From assembly GCA_964580055.1 (NCBI GenBank), contig CAZOJI010000013.1, positions 27,074-91,073 of the forward strand: DNA of 64,000 nucleotides, written 5' to 3'. Source of the DNA: JBDGYW01 sp964580055 (GTDB lineage Bacteria; Gemmatimonadota; Gemmatimonadetes; Gemmatimonadales; GWC2-71-9). The notes under the pieces were generated by a model. That model searched no databases. It saw only the letters and a list, made by a program, of their open reading frames with translations, and was not told where the DNA came from. This document shows, one piece after another, positions 43,562 through 52,794 of the stretch. Position numbers and translations under genes: made by a program. Every line of letters begins with the position of its first letter. Position 1 is the first letter of the stretch.

Positions 43562-43831
43562 TCAGCTGGTCGCGCTGACTTCTGGTTTATGGCGCTTCAC
43601 TGGGCGGCAATACTGCTCGCCAACTGCCCTGATTTCCTTCAATTCCTTCTTGGACAGAGTTGAATAACGCTCGGCCAAATACTCCATCGTGTCATCGAAC
43701 CAGTCCTTTCGGTGCTCCGGCTCGGCCTGAAGTACTCCGCACTGAAGGATGTGACTCAGGAGTTCGTCTCGGGCCTTGTCAAAAGGGCTGGTGCTATCGT
43801 CCTTACTGTAGGCGCGTTTGTTCTTTCCCAC
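43562..43831 (-). CDS. Small conserved-looking hypothetical protein
   Basis: An 89-residue soluble, highly charged helical protein (SPFDKARDELLSHILQCGVL, DDTMEYLAERYSTLSKKELK). It ends in a basic tail. GTG at 43831 is preferred because GGAG lies eight bases upstream; the frame continues to 43954 but that part lacks coding character. Unknown function. Confidence 0.6.
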   Translation of the reverse strand: MGKNKRAYSKDDSTSPFDKARDELLSHILQCGVLQAEPEHRKDWFDDTMEYLAERYSTLSKKELKEIRAVGEQYCRPVKRHKPEVSATS

Positions 43832-43972
43832 GCGCGGCGCTCCATTGGTTGCTCGTGATTGAGGTTGCCCGCTAAGTGTACAAACGCCACGAGGACAGGG
43901 CAAGAGACCTACGCGCATATGGGTTTGGAACAAGAAGTCTCCCCTTGCGCACACCTTTTCGAGGGATTTTTA

Positions 43973-44251
43973 ATGTCCGAATCGGTATACGAGCACGAAA
44001 GACCTGCACGGCTTGTTGCCTTGCTCAGGGCGTTAGCAAGTAGAATTAGCGAACTCGAACGCGACGAGGATCTTCTTGCGGCGGGTCCGGAATTGTTGAA
44101 GATAATGGGCGACGCTCGGGCCGAGCTGTTCCGATATGAGGTGCGCATTACCTACGATACGCCGGAGATCGCGGAGAGCCGCCGAATAGTGGATCAGGCA
44201 AAGCAGCAGCTCGAGCGACTCGATTTTGAGGACCCAGAGGGGGTAAGTTGA
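43973..44251 (+). CDS. Small helical protein preceding the DsbA-like gene
   Basis: A 92-residue acidic helical protein (LVALLRALASRISELERDEDLLA; ESRRIVDQAKQQLERLDFEDP) likely to form a coiled coil. ATG 43973 has GAGGG seven bases upstream. Its stop overlaps the next start by one base (TGATG), so it is coupled to the redox operon. Unknown function. Confidence 0.72.
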   Translation: MSESVYEHERPARLVALLRALASRISELERDEDLLAAGPELLKIMGDARAELFRYEVRITYDTPEIAESRRIVDQAKQQLERLDFEDPEGVS

Positions 44252-44943
44252 TGGCGGGAAAGCTGAATCTCAAAGTCTTTTATGCCGGCATGGCATTGGT
44301 CGCCGTGGCCGGAACGGTAGTGATCTTGATGGCCACCAGCGGCGGCGTGGAGGCGCCCCCGGTACAGGCTTTGGACCAACCTTTCTCTCCGGATGCGGAA
44401 CCTTTCCCAGGTTATGTGATGGGCAGTGACTCCGCTCCAGTCGAGATAATCCAGTACGCCGATTTTGCCTGCGCGCACTGTGCGACCTTCACTATTCTGC
44501 ACGGCCCAACGATCATCAATCGATTGGTTCGCACGGGTCTCGCGCGACTGCGGTTTCGTGGGCTCGCTTTGTATCAGGTTTCTCTACTGCCTCACAACGC
44601 GGCTGAGTGTGCGGGAGAACAGGGCAGCTTCTGGGAAATGCACGACAACCTGATGTTCAGGCAGAACGAATGGTTCAACGATCCCGACTGGCCTACGTCA
44701 CGAAAGACGCTGCGCACGTTCCGGCAGTTCGCCCGAGACGCCGGCTTGGACCTCGATCAATACGACCAGTGCATGGAGGAGGGTCGTTACCAGGACCGAA
44801 TCATTGCCACCCGAAACGAAATTGTCGATCTGGGTATTCGCTCCACTCCGACCTTCGAGGTAGGGGCTTACAGAGTCACCGGCGGCATCTCGTATGACAG
44901 CCTCAGGGTTCTGGTGTCCAAGGCGTCAGAGCAAGCGCAATGA
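44251..44943 (+). CDS. DsbA-family thiol:disulfide oxidoreductase
   Basis: A 230-residue protein with an N-terminal membrane anchor (FYAGMALVAVAGTVVILMA). Thioredoxin fold with CxxC as CAHC in YADFACAHCATF, and cis-Pro in IRSTPTFEVG. The layout (helical insertion, GxxD near DLDQYDQC) matches the Thioredoxin_4/DsbA group. It should form disulfides in the periplasm. It is followed with four-base overlap by a VKOR protein, its probable reoxidant. Confidence 0.92.
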   Translation: MAGKLNLKVFYAGMALVAVAGTVVILMATSGGVEAPPVQALDQPFSPDAEPFPGYVMGSDSAPVEIIQYADFACAHCATFTILHGPTIINRLVRTGLARLRFRGLALYQVSLLPHNAAECAGEQGSFWEMHDNLMFRQNEWFNDPDWPTSRKTLRTFRQFARDAGLDLDQYDQCMEEGRYQDRIIATRNEIVDLGIRSTPTFEVGAYRVTGGISYDSLRVLVSKASEQAQ

Positions 44944-45377
44944 TACATCGCATGGCCGCATCAGCTCTTTCACTCGTCGGGGTCCTCGTGGCGGTGTATC
45001 TACTGCTTTGGAAGATTGGGGTCATGGGCGAACTCTCGTGCACAACGAGTGGCTGCGAAACCGTGCAGACCAGCGAATATTCCGACTTTCTCGGTGTACC
45101 GGTGGCGCTGTACGGTGTAGCTGGTTTTCTTACTCTCTTGATCGTGGGCCTGGCCGGGCTACAACCTCCGTGGCTCGAACGCAAAGAGCCCACGCTTCTG
45201 CTGGCGGTCTTTTCCGGCATAGGTGTTGCATGTTCAGCGTATCTGACGTACCTGGAGGCGGCCGTAATCCACGCATGGTGCCAATGGTGTGTTGCCAGCG
45301 CGATTTTGATCACGTTGGTTTTCGCCGTCTCCCTGGCGGGTCTTTTACGATGGTCACCGGCGGAGGCGCGGAAGTAG
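44940..45377 (+). CDS. Vitamin K epoxide reductase (VKOR) family protein
   Basis: A 145-residue four-helix membrane protein. The loop cysteines lie in LSCTTSGCETVQ and the quinone-side CxxC in CQWC. The Ser/Thr of the active site follows in VASA. It passes electrons from DsbA-type partners to quinone, as bacterial VKORs do in place of DsbB. Overlaps the DsbA-like gene, so the pair is a self-contained disulfide-forming system. Confidence 0.93.
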   Translation: MIHRMAASALSLVGVLVAVYLLLWKIGVMGELSCTTSGCETVQTSEYSDFLGVPVALYGVAGFLTLLIVGLAGLQPPWLERKEPTLLLAVFSGIGVACSAYLTYLEAAVIHAWCQWCVASAILITLVFAVSLAGLLRWSPAEARK

Positions 45378-45447
45378 CCCAAAGCGTCTTATCAGAACGC
45401 CGGAGCGCCGGCCGGTTCGGCTGCACGGCATGCTGGAGGTAGGATTG

Positions 45448-45852
45448 GTGTCTGCTTCGCATCCACTGACCGCGGATGAGCCCAACTCCCAGGCTGGGGG
45501 AGAGACGAACACGTCCGCTCGACAGGACCATTCAGGCTCCATGTCCATACTCGCGGAACAGACAATTGCCGCACCGGAATCCCTTGGCCTCGAAACGCGC
45601 TTGGAATTCCGCGAAGCTGCGTCCAGCCTCATCGACAGGGTGTCTGCGGGCACCGGCAGACTGGTCGTCGATTGCGCCGACCTGAAATCGATTGACAGCT
45701 CGGGACTCAATGCTTTGATCCTGGTGCACCGCAAAGCCGCGCAGAGGCGCATCAAAGTCGTCTTGCGGGATCTAAACGGTGAGCTGCTAGCGCTGCTCGT
45801 TTTGACGAAACTGGACGACCTGTTCGAACTGCAGCACGGGCAAGCACGTTAG
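45448..45852 (+). CDS. STAS-domain protein
   Basis: A 134-residue protein. Residues about 40-130 are a STAS domain with the key loop SIDSSGLNALILVHRKA, where the Ser is the usual phosphorylation site. The N-terminal 35 residues look disordered. GTG at 45448 is chosen because GGAGG lies eight bases upstream; an ATG at 45430 has no such site. Similar proteins are anti-sigma antagonists or MlaB-like lipid-transport partners. Here it precedes ccmA. Confidence 0.82.
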   Translation: MSASHPLTADEPNSQAGGETNTSARQDHSGSMSILAEQTIAAPESLGLETRLEFREAASSLIDRVSAGTGRLVVDCADLKSIDSSGLNALILVHRKAAQRRIKVVLRDLNGELLALLVLTKLDDLFELQHGQAR

Positions 45853-45874
45853 GTCATGTGCGCACCTTTTTGCC

Positions 45875-46555
45875 TTGACCGATTCTGAATCGTCGCTCTC
45901 CGTACGAAACCTGTCGCGGCGATTCGGCTACCGTCGGGTCATTGCCGACATCTCCTTCGACGTCAGTGGCGGCGATTTCCTGCTGTTGATCGGACACAAC
46001 GGTGCCGGCAAGACCACCCTGATCAGATTGCTCGCGGGATTGCTCAAGCCCAACTCAGGATCGGTCGTGAGGCCGCACTCGTTTGGCCTCGTAGCACACG
46101 AATCGATGCTCTACGATTCTCTCACCGCCAAAGAGAATCTGCGTTTCTTCGGGCGGCTTCATGGCAATAGAGCGGAAGAGCGTGAGAACCAGCTCCTCGA
46201 GAAGATAGGACTTGCTGAACACGCGGATCGCCGCGTCGCGTCCTACAGTCGGGGAATGGTGCAGCGACTCACTTTGGCGAGGGCGTTGCTGCCCGACCCC
46301 GAGCTGTTGCTGCTTGACGAGCCGATGACCGGTTTGGATGACGCGGCATCGGGCACGGTCTGTGAGATCCTGGCCGACTCGAGATCGCAGAAACGAATGG
46401 TGGTCCTGGCGACCCATCAACTCGCCGACGTAGTCGGCCTGGCTACAGATGTTGGATTCTTGGTTTCAGGCCGGATGAAGGCCATCGAACCGATTGCCGG
46501 ACGCGATGCGACGACTTTGACAGGGCGCTACAGGGAACTGGCGGGAAATGTCTAG
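45875..46555 (+). CDS. ccmA: Cytochrome c biogenesis ABC transporter ATPase
   Basis: A 226-residue ABC ATPase. Walker A GHNGAGKTT, signature YSRGMVQRL (SxGxxQRL type), Walker B LLLLDEP, H-loop ATHQ. With CcmB it powers release of haem-loaded CcmE. The identity follows from the adjoining ccmB and ccmC genes. Start is TTG at 45875, with no strong Shine-Dalgarno sequence, so the start is uncertain. It overlaps ccmB by eight bases. Confidence 0.9.
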   Translation: MTDSESSLSVRNLSRRFGYRRVIADISFDVSGGDFLLLIGHNGAGKTTLIRLLAGLLKPNSGSVVRPHSFGLVAHESMLYDSLTAKENLRFFGRLHGNRAEERENQLLEKIGLAEHADRRVASYSRGMVQRLTLARALLPDPELLLLDEPMTGLDDAASGTVCEILADSRSQKRMVVLATHQLADVVGLATDVGFLVSGRMKAIEPIAGRDATTLTGRYRELAGNV

Positions 46556-47231
46556 GTCAATCTGGACCACCGCCTACGCAGTGGCCGCTAAAGATCTGAA
46601 AATCGAATGGCGCACCAAGACCGCGTTTGCCTCCTCGATAGTCTTCGCAGTACTCGTTCTCGCAATCTTCTACTTCTCGCGCGACACCACGGTCGTATCA
46701 GAGTTGGAAATTGCGCCAGCGGCTCTGTGGGTGACCTTTACTTTTGCGTCCATGCTGGGCTTGAACAGGGCGTTTCTCCTGGAACAGGAGCATCGTGCGA
46801 TCGACGGTATCCTGGTCACCCCGGTCCCCCGCACCGGCGTCTTCGTCGGCAAACTGCTGGGCAATCTCATCTTCGTTGTGGTGCTGGAGTTGTGCTCCCT
46901 GCCGCTGTTTTCACTGTTTTTCAACGTCTCTATCCTGCGCGAACTGCCGGCGCTGCTGGCTGTGACATTGATGGCGACATTCGCTTTCGTCACCGTGGGA
47001 ACTCTCCTCAGTGCAATGGTCGTGCGTACCAGATTCTCGGAATTGATGCTTCCGATTCTATTGTTACCCTTCCTCGTACCTCCGATCATCGGGGCCGTTC
47101 AGATCACGTCAGGCCTTCTAGGGGGGCGTCCCTTGAGCGAGTACGGCGGATGGATGAGATTGTTAGCTTCTTTCGACATTGCCTTCGTTGTGGCTTGCCT
47201 GTTGCTCTTTGACGCGACGGTTGAAGAATGA
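46548..47231 (+). CDS. ccmB: Haem exporter protein CcmB
   Basis: A 227-residue membrane protein with about six helices. Family signatures: AAKDLKIEWRTKTAFASSIVFAV at the N-terminus, LEQEHRAIDGILVTPVPR, and LLLPFLVPPIIGAVQ. It is the permease of the CcmAB complex. It overlaps ccmC by four bases. Confidence 0.93.
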   Translation: MSRSIWTTAYAVAAKDLKIEWRTKTAFASSIVFAVLVLAIFYFSRDTTVVSELEIAPAALWVTFTFASMLGLNRAFLLEQEHRAIDGILVTPVPRTGVFVGKLLGNLIFVVVLELCSLPLFSLFFNVSILRELPALLAVTLMATFAFVTVGTLLSAMVVRTRFSELMLPILLLPFLVPPIIGAVQITSGLLGGRPLSEYGGWMRLLASFDIAFVVACLLLFDATVEE

Positions 47232-47932
47232 CCGAGTTCGACTCTGCGCGGTTGACCGTCCGGCGCGGCTGGATACTGACGATAGTGGCACTGCTGGCTC
47301 TGTGCGCGGTGTACGTTCGCGTTGCTTACTTCACCCCGATCGAGACCGCCCAGGGACCGGCCCAGAAAATCTTCTACGTGCATGTCCCCTCGGCCTGGGC
47401 GGCACTTGTCGCATTTGCAGTCACCGGAGTGCTCAGCCTGGTTTACCTTGTGCGAAGAGATGCGAGGCTGGACCGAGTTGCTGCTGCTTCCGCCGAGGTG
47501 GGATTGGTTTTTGGCTTGGCAATGCTCACGACGGGGGCACTCTGGGGCAAGACGATATGGGGCGCGTGGTGGGTATGGGACGCTCGTCTGACTTCCACCC
47601 TGTTTCTCTGCCTGCTGTTTCTGGGTTACGTCGTATTGCGAGGCGCAGTGATGGATCCGGATATGCGAGCCCGGTTTTCCGCCGTGCTGGGCATTCTGGC
47701 GCTGGTGCTGGTGCCCTTCATCTACCTCTCGGTTCACATGTTTCGCACACTTCATCCGCAGCCGCCTGTGCTGAGGGCGGGGACTCCGACCCTTCCTGCA
47801 TCGATGCTCGTCACGCTGCTGCTCTCAGTGTTGGTCTTCTCGGCTCTCTACGTGGGGTTCTTGATGTTGCGGTATTCATTGTCGATGCTCAGACAGATAC
47901 GCGAGGAGGAAGCGGTCGGTGGGATCCCCTGA
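47228..47932 (+). CDS. ccmC: Haem-handling protein CcmC
   Basis: A 234-residue protein with six helices. The tryptophan-rich haem motif is WGAWWVWDARLTSTL. Periplasmic haem-ligand histidines lie in KIFYVHVPSAW and VHMFRTLHPQPP. It loads haem onto CcmE. No ccmE, ccmF or ccmH is in the window. Confidence 0.94.
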   Translation: MTEFDSARLTVRRGWILTIVALLALCAVYVRVAYFTPIETAQGPAQKIFYVHVPSAWAALVAFAVTGVLSLVYLVRRDARLDRVAAASAEVGLVFGLAMLTTGALWGKTIWGAWWVWDARLTSTLFLCLLFLGYVVLRGAVMDPDMRARFSAVLGILALVLVPFIYLSVHMFRTLHPQPPVLRAGTPTLPASMLVTLLLSVLVFSALYVGFLMLRYSLSMLRQIREEEAVGGIP

Positions 47933-48029
47933 TAACAGTGCCTACGCCGTGGTCGGCTACTTGGCGACTACGCTGGTCTTGCTGGCATATGCGGCATTCC
48001 TGTACTTCAGGATCCGCAAGGAGCGTTGA
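47919..48029 (+). CDS. ccmD: CcmD-like 36-residue membrane protein
   Basis: A short gene inside the operon: GTG at 47919 with GAGGAGGA eight bases upstream, stop TGA at 48027. One membrane helix (AVVGYLATTLVLLAYAAF) is followed by a basic end (LYFRIRKER), the usual CcmD pattern (Y-x-F-x-R). It overlaps the end of ccmC by 14 bases, exactly where ccmD is expected. CcmD stabilises the CcmABC-CcmE complex. Confidence 0.85.
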   Translation: MGSPDNSAYAVVGYLATTLVLLAYAAFLYFRIRKER

Positions 48030-48031
48030 GG

Positions 48032-48688
48032 ATGGCGCAAACCGCTTCAAGCTCGTCTACAGCACGTAGCAAGCCAAGTGTGAACGCAATCATTCCACTG
48101 ACGTTACTGCGGACGATACGGGCACTCGATCGCACGCGACAGATCGACCTGGAGGATTACTCGAGCGAGACGGCACCGCGTCGGCTCGGTACCAGTCCGT
48201 CGGTTGCTGCCCAGATCGAGAGGTTTGAAAAGCTCGCCAAGCAGGGTACCGGCGCCGACGGGGAAGAGGTGGCCCAGCTGTTTCGCTTGGTCGGCCGTCG
48301 CAGCGACGCTGAATTGGCTTTCAACCAGGCGGGGCGCGCCGCCGCCGAAGAGATCTTGCGGCGTACGTCAGGTGCGAAACGATTCGTGGAGGGTGCCGGC
48401 CGAGTGGTGGGGCGCATGCGGTTTGACAGAGGACGAGCGAAACGTCTCGCCGACCGGCTGCTGAGTATCTCTTTGACCTTTGACGAGCGGGCGGGAATCC
48501 AGGCCGTTGCCAATGGTCCTCTGTCGACTCCCGAACCCGACGGACTGTGGTGTGGATTCTGCGGAGCGGCGCTGGGAGAGCTGTTGGGTAAATGCACCCA
48601 ATTCGAAGGAGCCATGCAGCACGACCGATGTCGTGGGCGCGGAGATGAGGTCTGCTCCTGGAGTTCCGAAGGCGGATCTGGTAGCTGA
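48032..48688 (+). CDS. V4R-like cysteine-containing protein ending the ccm operon
   Basis: A 218-residue soluble protein. The N-terminal 110 residues are helical and basic. The C-terminus reads LWCGFCGAALGELLGKCTQFEG then CRGRGDEVCSW, which matches the end of 4-vinyl-reductase (V4R) domains (CxFC...GDxxCxF). V4R domains bind small hydrophobic ligands or metal-centre intermediates. It starts two bases after ccmD, so a role linked to haem or cytochrome assembly is plausible but inferred. Confidence 0.6.
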   Translation: MAQTASSSSTARSKPSVNAIIPLTLLRTIRALDRTRQIDLEDYSSETAPRRLGTSPSVAAQIERFEKLAKQGTGADGEEVAQLFRLVGRRSDAELAFNQAGRAAAEEILRRTSGAKRFVEGAGRVVGRMRFDRGRAKRLADRLLSISLTFDERAGIQAVANGPLSTPEPDGLWCGFCGAALGELLGKCTQFEGAMQHDRCRGRGDEVCSWSSEGGSGS

Positions 48689-48736
48689 GCGAGATGTGTC
48701 GCCTTGACCCTCGTTCTCGACCAGAGCTGTTATTGA

Positions 48737-50152
48737 TCAGAGCAAGAAGCCGAACACCAGGAACAGAACGCTCGCAGCAGTCGCGGCCGTGAGAGCATAC
48801 GGCAACTGTGTGCGCACGTGGTCGATATGATCCGTTGCAGCGGCCATCGAGGCCACTATTGTGCTGTCTGATATGGGCGAGCAGTGGTCGCCGAAGATTC
48901 CACCGCCAAGAGCGGCTGCCAGTGCCAATCCGGGGTGCAAGCCGATTAGGTCAACCATCGGAATGACGATAGGTATCATTATGGCGAACGTTCCCCAAGA
49001 CGTCCCGGTGGAAAAAGCGATGAAGCAAGCCAGCAGAAACACTATCGCTGGCACGAAACCAGGGTGAACGGTAGCTTGGGCTGCCTGGGCCACGAACACC
49101 CCGGTACCCAATTCCCTCGTCGTTGCGCCGATTGCGAACGCAAGTGACAACACGATCACCAGTGGAATCAACCCCTGGACTCCCTTGATGATGTTATCGC
49201 TCATATCGGCGATTGTCATGATACCCTGCGCCCAATAGACGACGGCACCTGTCAGAAGACCGACTATGACTCCCCACAAAACCGCCCGGGAACCGCTGCC
49301 CTGCATGATATTGCCGTCTCCCGAAAGCCACAAAACCACCGGCACCGTGGTTACCATCACGAGGATTGGCAGTAGCATGTTTACGGCTCGGAGCGGGACG
49401 TCTGTCTTTGCCGGCGCCATTGCCACGTCGGCCGATATCATCGGCTGGGCGCCGTCGCGCAGCAGCTTGCCTTCTTCCCTGACGCGCCGTTCGGCCTCGC
49501 GCATCGGCCCGACGGTCCAACCTGTCAAGATGACCGTGAATACCAAGACCAGTGCAGCAAGGGCGTAGAAGTTGAGGGGAAGCGCGGAAACCAGCAGAGC
49601 CACCGGGTTGGCAACCTCTTGTGCCGCCAGGATGCTGATGATATAAGCCCCCCATGCATTCAACGGAATGAGTATGCATTTGGGAGCGCAGGTTGCGTCG
49701 ATTACGTAGCTGAGCTTCTCACGGGAAATGCGGCATTTGTCGAACAACGGTCTGGCAACCGAGCCGGATACCAGGAGACCGAAATTCGATTCCAGAAAAA
49801 CAACCAGCGATACAAACGCAGTCAGCAATCCGACGGATCGTCGCGATTTCGCGATGCCGCTGCGGTCTACCGATTGCACGAACCCGTCCATTCCCCCCGA
49901 CGCCTGCGTGAAGGTGATCATGGCTCCAATGAGGGCACTGAAGAGGAGTACGCGTGCATTGTCGGGCTCGGTCGCCTGCGCAATGTAGGTGTCGACGGAC
50001 TGGATGAGTCCCGCAACCGGGTTCCAGTCGTTCATGATGGTCCAACCGAGCCAAACAAAGAGGACCAGGGAGAGGTAAACCTGTTTTGTCTTGATCGCGA
50101 GGCCGATTGCGACAACCGGAGGCAATATGGACAGCCAGCCGTAGGTTTCCAT
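48737..50152 (-). CDS. NhaC-type Na+/H+ antiporter family protein
   Basis: A 471-residue protein with about 12 transmembrane helices. NhaC-family features: FSTGTSWGTFAIMIPI, GGGIFGDHCSPISDSTIVASMAAATDHIDHV and LESNFGLLVSGSVARPL. It exchanges Na+ (or carries amino/organic acids in some relatives) for H+. It lies 15 bases beyond the lptG stop on the same strand direction, so it may be expressed with the lpt genes. Confidence 0.92.
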   Translation of the reverse strand: METYGWLSILPPVVAIGLAIKTKQVYLSLVLFVWLGWTIMNDWNPVAGLIQSVDTYIAQATEPDNARVLLFSALIGAMITFTQASGGMDGFVQSVDRSGIAKSRRSVGLLTAFVSLVVFLESNFGLLVSGSVARPLFDKCRISREKLSYVIDATCAPKCILIPLNAWGAYIISILAAQEVANPVALLVSALPLNFYALAALVLVFTVILTGWTVGPMREAERRVREEGKLLRDGAQPMISADVAMAPAKTDVPLRAVNMLLPILVMVTTVPVVLWLSGDGNIMQGSGSRAVLWGVIVGLLTGAVVYWAQGIMTIADMSDNIIKGVQGLIPLVIVLSLAFAIGATTRELGTGVFVAQAAQATVHPGFVPAIVFLLACFIAFSTGTSWGTFAIMIPIVIPMVDLIGLHPGLALAAALGGGIFGDHCSPISDSTIVASMAAATDHIDHVRTQLPYALTAATAASVLFLVFGFLL

Positions 50153-50167
50153 GATCCGTCTTTCTGG

Positions 50168-51250
50168 TCAGGTGCGCACGCGTCTGAGGAACCAGAGGCC
50201 CGCGGTGCAGAACAGAACGTTTGGCGTCCATGCGGCCACCACAGGTGGCAACAGCCCTCCCGCACCAACTGCCTGGGAAAGCTGCACGAATAGAAGGAAT
50301 ACCAAGGTGGTACCAAGCCCGACTGCCACACCCACCGCGCCGCTCGAACGCGGCGCAGCAGCGACAAGGGGGGCCGCAAAGATCGTGATGATGACGCACG
50401 TAACAGGTATGGCGATCTTGAGAGCGCGCTCGACGGTCAGTCTGCGGCCATCTCCTCCCGACCTCTCGAGTGCCCTTATGTAGCGTCCCAGCTCAGCATA
50501 GTTCATTTCCTGCGGTCGCTTCGGTTCCAACAGTAACTCGGCCGGCGTTTCAGAGAAGCTCCGGATCCGAATGGAATCGAACAAAAAAGCCGACTCGCCC
50601 CGGTCTTCCGGCAGTATGCGGAACCTCCCGCTGCGCAGCGTCCATGACGCGGTCGTGTCGTTGTAGATGCCGAACCGCCCCTGAATGACGAAAGTAGGAT
50701 ACGAGGAACCGGATCCCTCTCGTTCCAAAACGATGTCGTTGACTCGACGCTGGCTCACGTTTAGAGACCGAATCGAATACACCCAACCGTCGGTCGCTCG
50801 GTAGACGAAGTTCTGTCGATTGTTCTGCGACCGTATCTCCAGTTCACCCAACAGCTCCATCTTCCGTCGGGTCGTTTGCGGAGCCACTTCGCCGACCACC
50901 CAGCTGAGACCGGAAACGAATATCGAGGCCACCACGAGCGGAATCAACATGCGGTGAAAGCTTCGCCCGGATGCCTTGGCCGCAGTGAGTTCCGAATGCC
51001 GGTTCATGGCGCCTACACTGAACACGGTGGCAAAGAGAACAGCCGCAGGAAGCACGAGAAATACGGTTTCCGGAACGCTGTATACGTATGCGAGCGCAAT
51101 TGTCCCAGGGCCCAGATCGCGCGCGAGGTATTCGTCCAGCTTGTCGGTGAGTTCTATCAGTATGACGACGATGGGGAATCCGACCGTAGTGATCAGAAAG
51201 ATCCTCGACCAAAGCCGCAGGGCGTAGCGATCTAATGTGCCTGCGATCAC
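50168..51250 (-). CDS. lptG: LPS export ABC transporter permease LptG
   Basis: A 360-residue YjgP/YjgQ-family permease: two helix sets around a periplasmic beta-jellyroll. The N-terminus LDRYALRLWSRIFLITTVGF is typical, as is the LTAAKASGRSFHRMLIPLVV coupling region. GTG at 51250 overlaps the lptF stop (GTGA); the longer frame to 51382 antisenses nothing but lacks support. With LptF and LptB it drives LPS extraction. Confidence 0.9.
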   Translation of the reverse strand: MIAGTLDRYALRLWSRIFLITTVGFPIVVILIELTDKLDEYLARDLGPGTIALAYVYSVPETVFLVLPAAVLFATVFSVGAMNRHSELTAAKASGRSFHRMLIPLVVASIFVSGLSWVVGEVAPQTTRRKMELLGELEIRSQNNRQNFVYRATDGWVYSIRSLNVSQRRVNDIVLEREGSGSSYPTFVIQGRFGIYNDTTASWTLRSGRFRILPEDRGESAFLFDSIRIRSFSETPAELLLEPKRPQEMNYAELGRYIRALERSGGDGRRLTVERALKIAIPVTCVIITIFAAPLVAAAPRSSGAVGVAVGLGTTLVFLLFVQLSQAVGAGGLLPPVVAAWTPNVLFCTAGLWFLRRVRT

Positions 51251-52746
51251 GCTGGTGCGCCTGCCTTCCGGCTGGAACCGCTGCTCGAACTCGACACCCG
51301 CCAGCGAGCAACCATGCCTTGGCGCCCGAAACGCCACAGCGCCGTGATTCCGATCAGTCCGAACAGGATGTTTGGGGCCCACATTGCAATGAATGCCGAC
51401 ACATACAGCCTGTTAGCCATCGACTCTCCGGCTATCAATCCGACGTAGAATACTGCGAAGATGACCATTCCGACTCCGATCACCATTCCCAGCCCTCCGC
51501 CCCGGAAACGCAGTGCCGCGGGGACACCAACGAGCACGAAAACTATGCATGCAGCCGGTATAGCATACTTCTTGTGGAGCTCGACCAAATACACTTCTTT
51601 ACGCACTCGCATGCTGCGAGCACGATCCCGGTGAACGGTGGTCTCATTCATCCTGGATCGCGGCCTCAGTCCGGTCACGTGGATGTGGCGCGGCGGCTTG
51701 GTGAGCACGGCACGCACTGCGGCCTCCTGCGAATCCGCCTGGGCCGTCGACTCTTGTGGCGGCTCCTGAGCTTGCAACTCGGCGGGACGCAGCCAATCCA
51801 AGATAGAGCAATACGGACTCTTTCGCGGTTGCGGCACGAGGGTGTCGGGTTGTATGGGCTGGAGTCCCAGAAGTGACCTTATCCCGTTTCGTTCGGCTGC
51901 TTCGGCGCGGCGTGTGGCAAGCATCTCATCCCGGCGGGACTCGAGCGCAACTTCTTCGAGTGCGCACACGCCCAACTCTCGATCGCCCCGGTACGTGTCG
52001 CTCTCCCGGCGCACGAACTCGCGCCCGATGTCCTCAAACCTGATCTCATATCGATCGAACACTACTCGCTGGAACATGCTTGGGTCCTGCCGGTCGATCT
52101 CATGGGAAGAACCGACGAACAGGATGAGCTGCAGATCCTCCTGGTTCAGGTCGAATGCCATGCGACCACTGTCGGCATAGACGATGCGAGTGGTGCCTTG
52201 GTCGGTGAATCGGTATATGGTTACGTCACGCATCAGGTAGGTGGCCTGGTCGATGGATGCGGCGCGGAGGAACACTCTTCCTCGCTGTACCTCATTGACG
52301 ACGTGCTCTTTTAGTGAGAACGTCGGTTTCTGACGGGCTATGTCCACCATGAGCATTCTGAGACGATGATTGGTGCGAGGCAGAACCTGATCACCAAACA
52401 GGAACGCGATAAAGGCCACGATGCACGCGGCAATCAACACGGGACGCACGAGTTGAGTGATGGATATGCCTCCCGCCCGGAACGCAGTGATTTCTCTGTC
52501 GTCGGTCAGGCGACCGAACGTATGAAGCACGGCCACCAACACTGACATGGAGATCGTCATAGCGACGAGGTATGGTATCGTCAGGAGAAAGAACTCGAAG
52601 ATCACCGTCCATGGGAGCCCTTTGCCAAGCAGCATCGGGAGTCGACGAGCAACCTGGTTCAACAGCATGAAACCGGTCATCGCCGCCAGGGAAAAGGCAA
52701 ACGCCGCGATGTGCTGTTTGATCAGGTACTTGTCCAGTATCTTCAT
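51247..52746 (-). CDS. lptF: LPS export ABC transporter permease LptF
   Basis: A 499-residue YjgP/YjgQ-family permease. N-terminal LDKYLIKQHIAAFAFSLAAMT, cytoplasmic coupling region DREITAFRAGGISITQLVRP, C-terminal helices GLGMVIGVGMVIFAVFY. It is longer than usual (about 360-400) because the periplasmic part carries a charged insert (LEEVALESRRDEMLATRRAE) and a Gln/Glu-rich stretch. ATG 52746 is chosen over 52773. Divergent from the SprA-like gene with 48 bases between starts. Confidence 0.9.
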   Translation of the reverse strand: MKILDKYLIKQHIAAFAFSLAAMTGFMLLNQVARRLPMLLGKGLPWTVIFEFFLLTIPYLVAMTISMSVLVAVLHTFGRLTDDREITAFRAGGISITQLVRPVLIAACIVAFIAFLFGDQVLPRTNHRLRMLMVDIARQKPTFSLKEHVVNEVQRGRVFLRAASIDQATYLMRDVTIYRFTDQGTTRIVYADSGRMAFDLNQEDLQLILFVGSSHEIDRQDPSMFQRVVFDRYEIRFEDIGREFVRRESDTYRGDRELGVCALEEVALESRRDEMLATRRAEAAERNGIRSLLGLQPIQPDTLVPQPRKSPYCSILDWLRPAELQAQEPPQESTAQADSQEAAVRAVLTKPPRHIHVTGLRPRSRMNETTVHRDRARSMRVRKEVYLVELHKKYAIPAACIVFVLVGVPAALRFRGGGLGMVIGVGMVIFAVFYVGLIAGESMANRLYVSAFIAMWAPNILFGLIGITALWRFGRQGMVARWRVSSSSSGSSRKAGAPA

Positions 52747-52794
52747 CGATTCCCGTAACTTTCTACCAAACAAGGACTTGGGCCGCTCATTATA

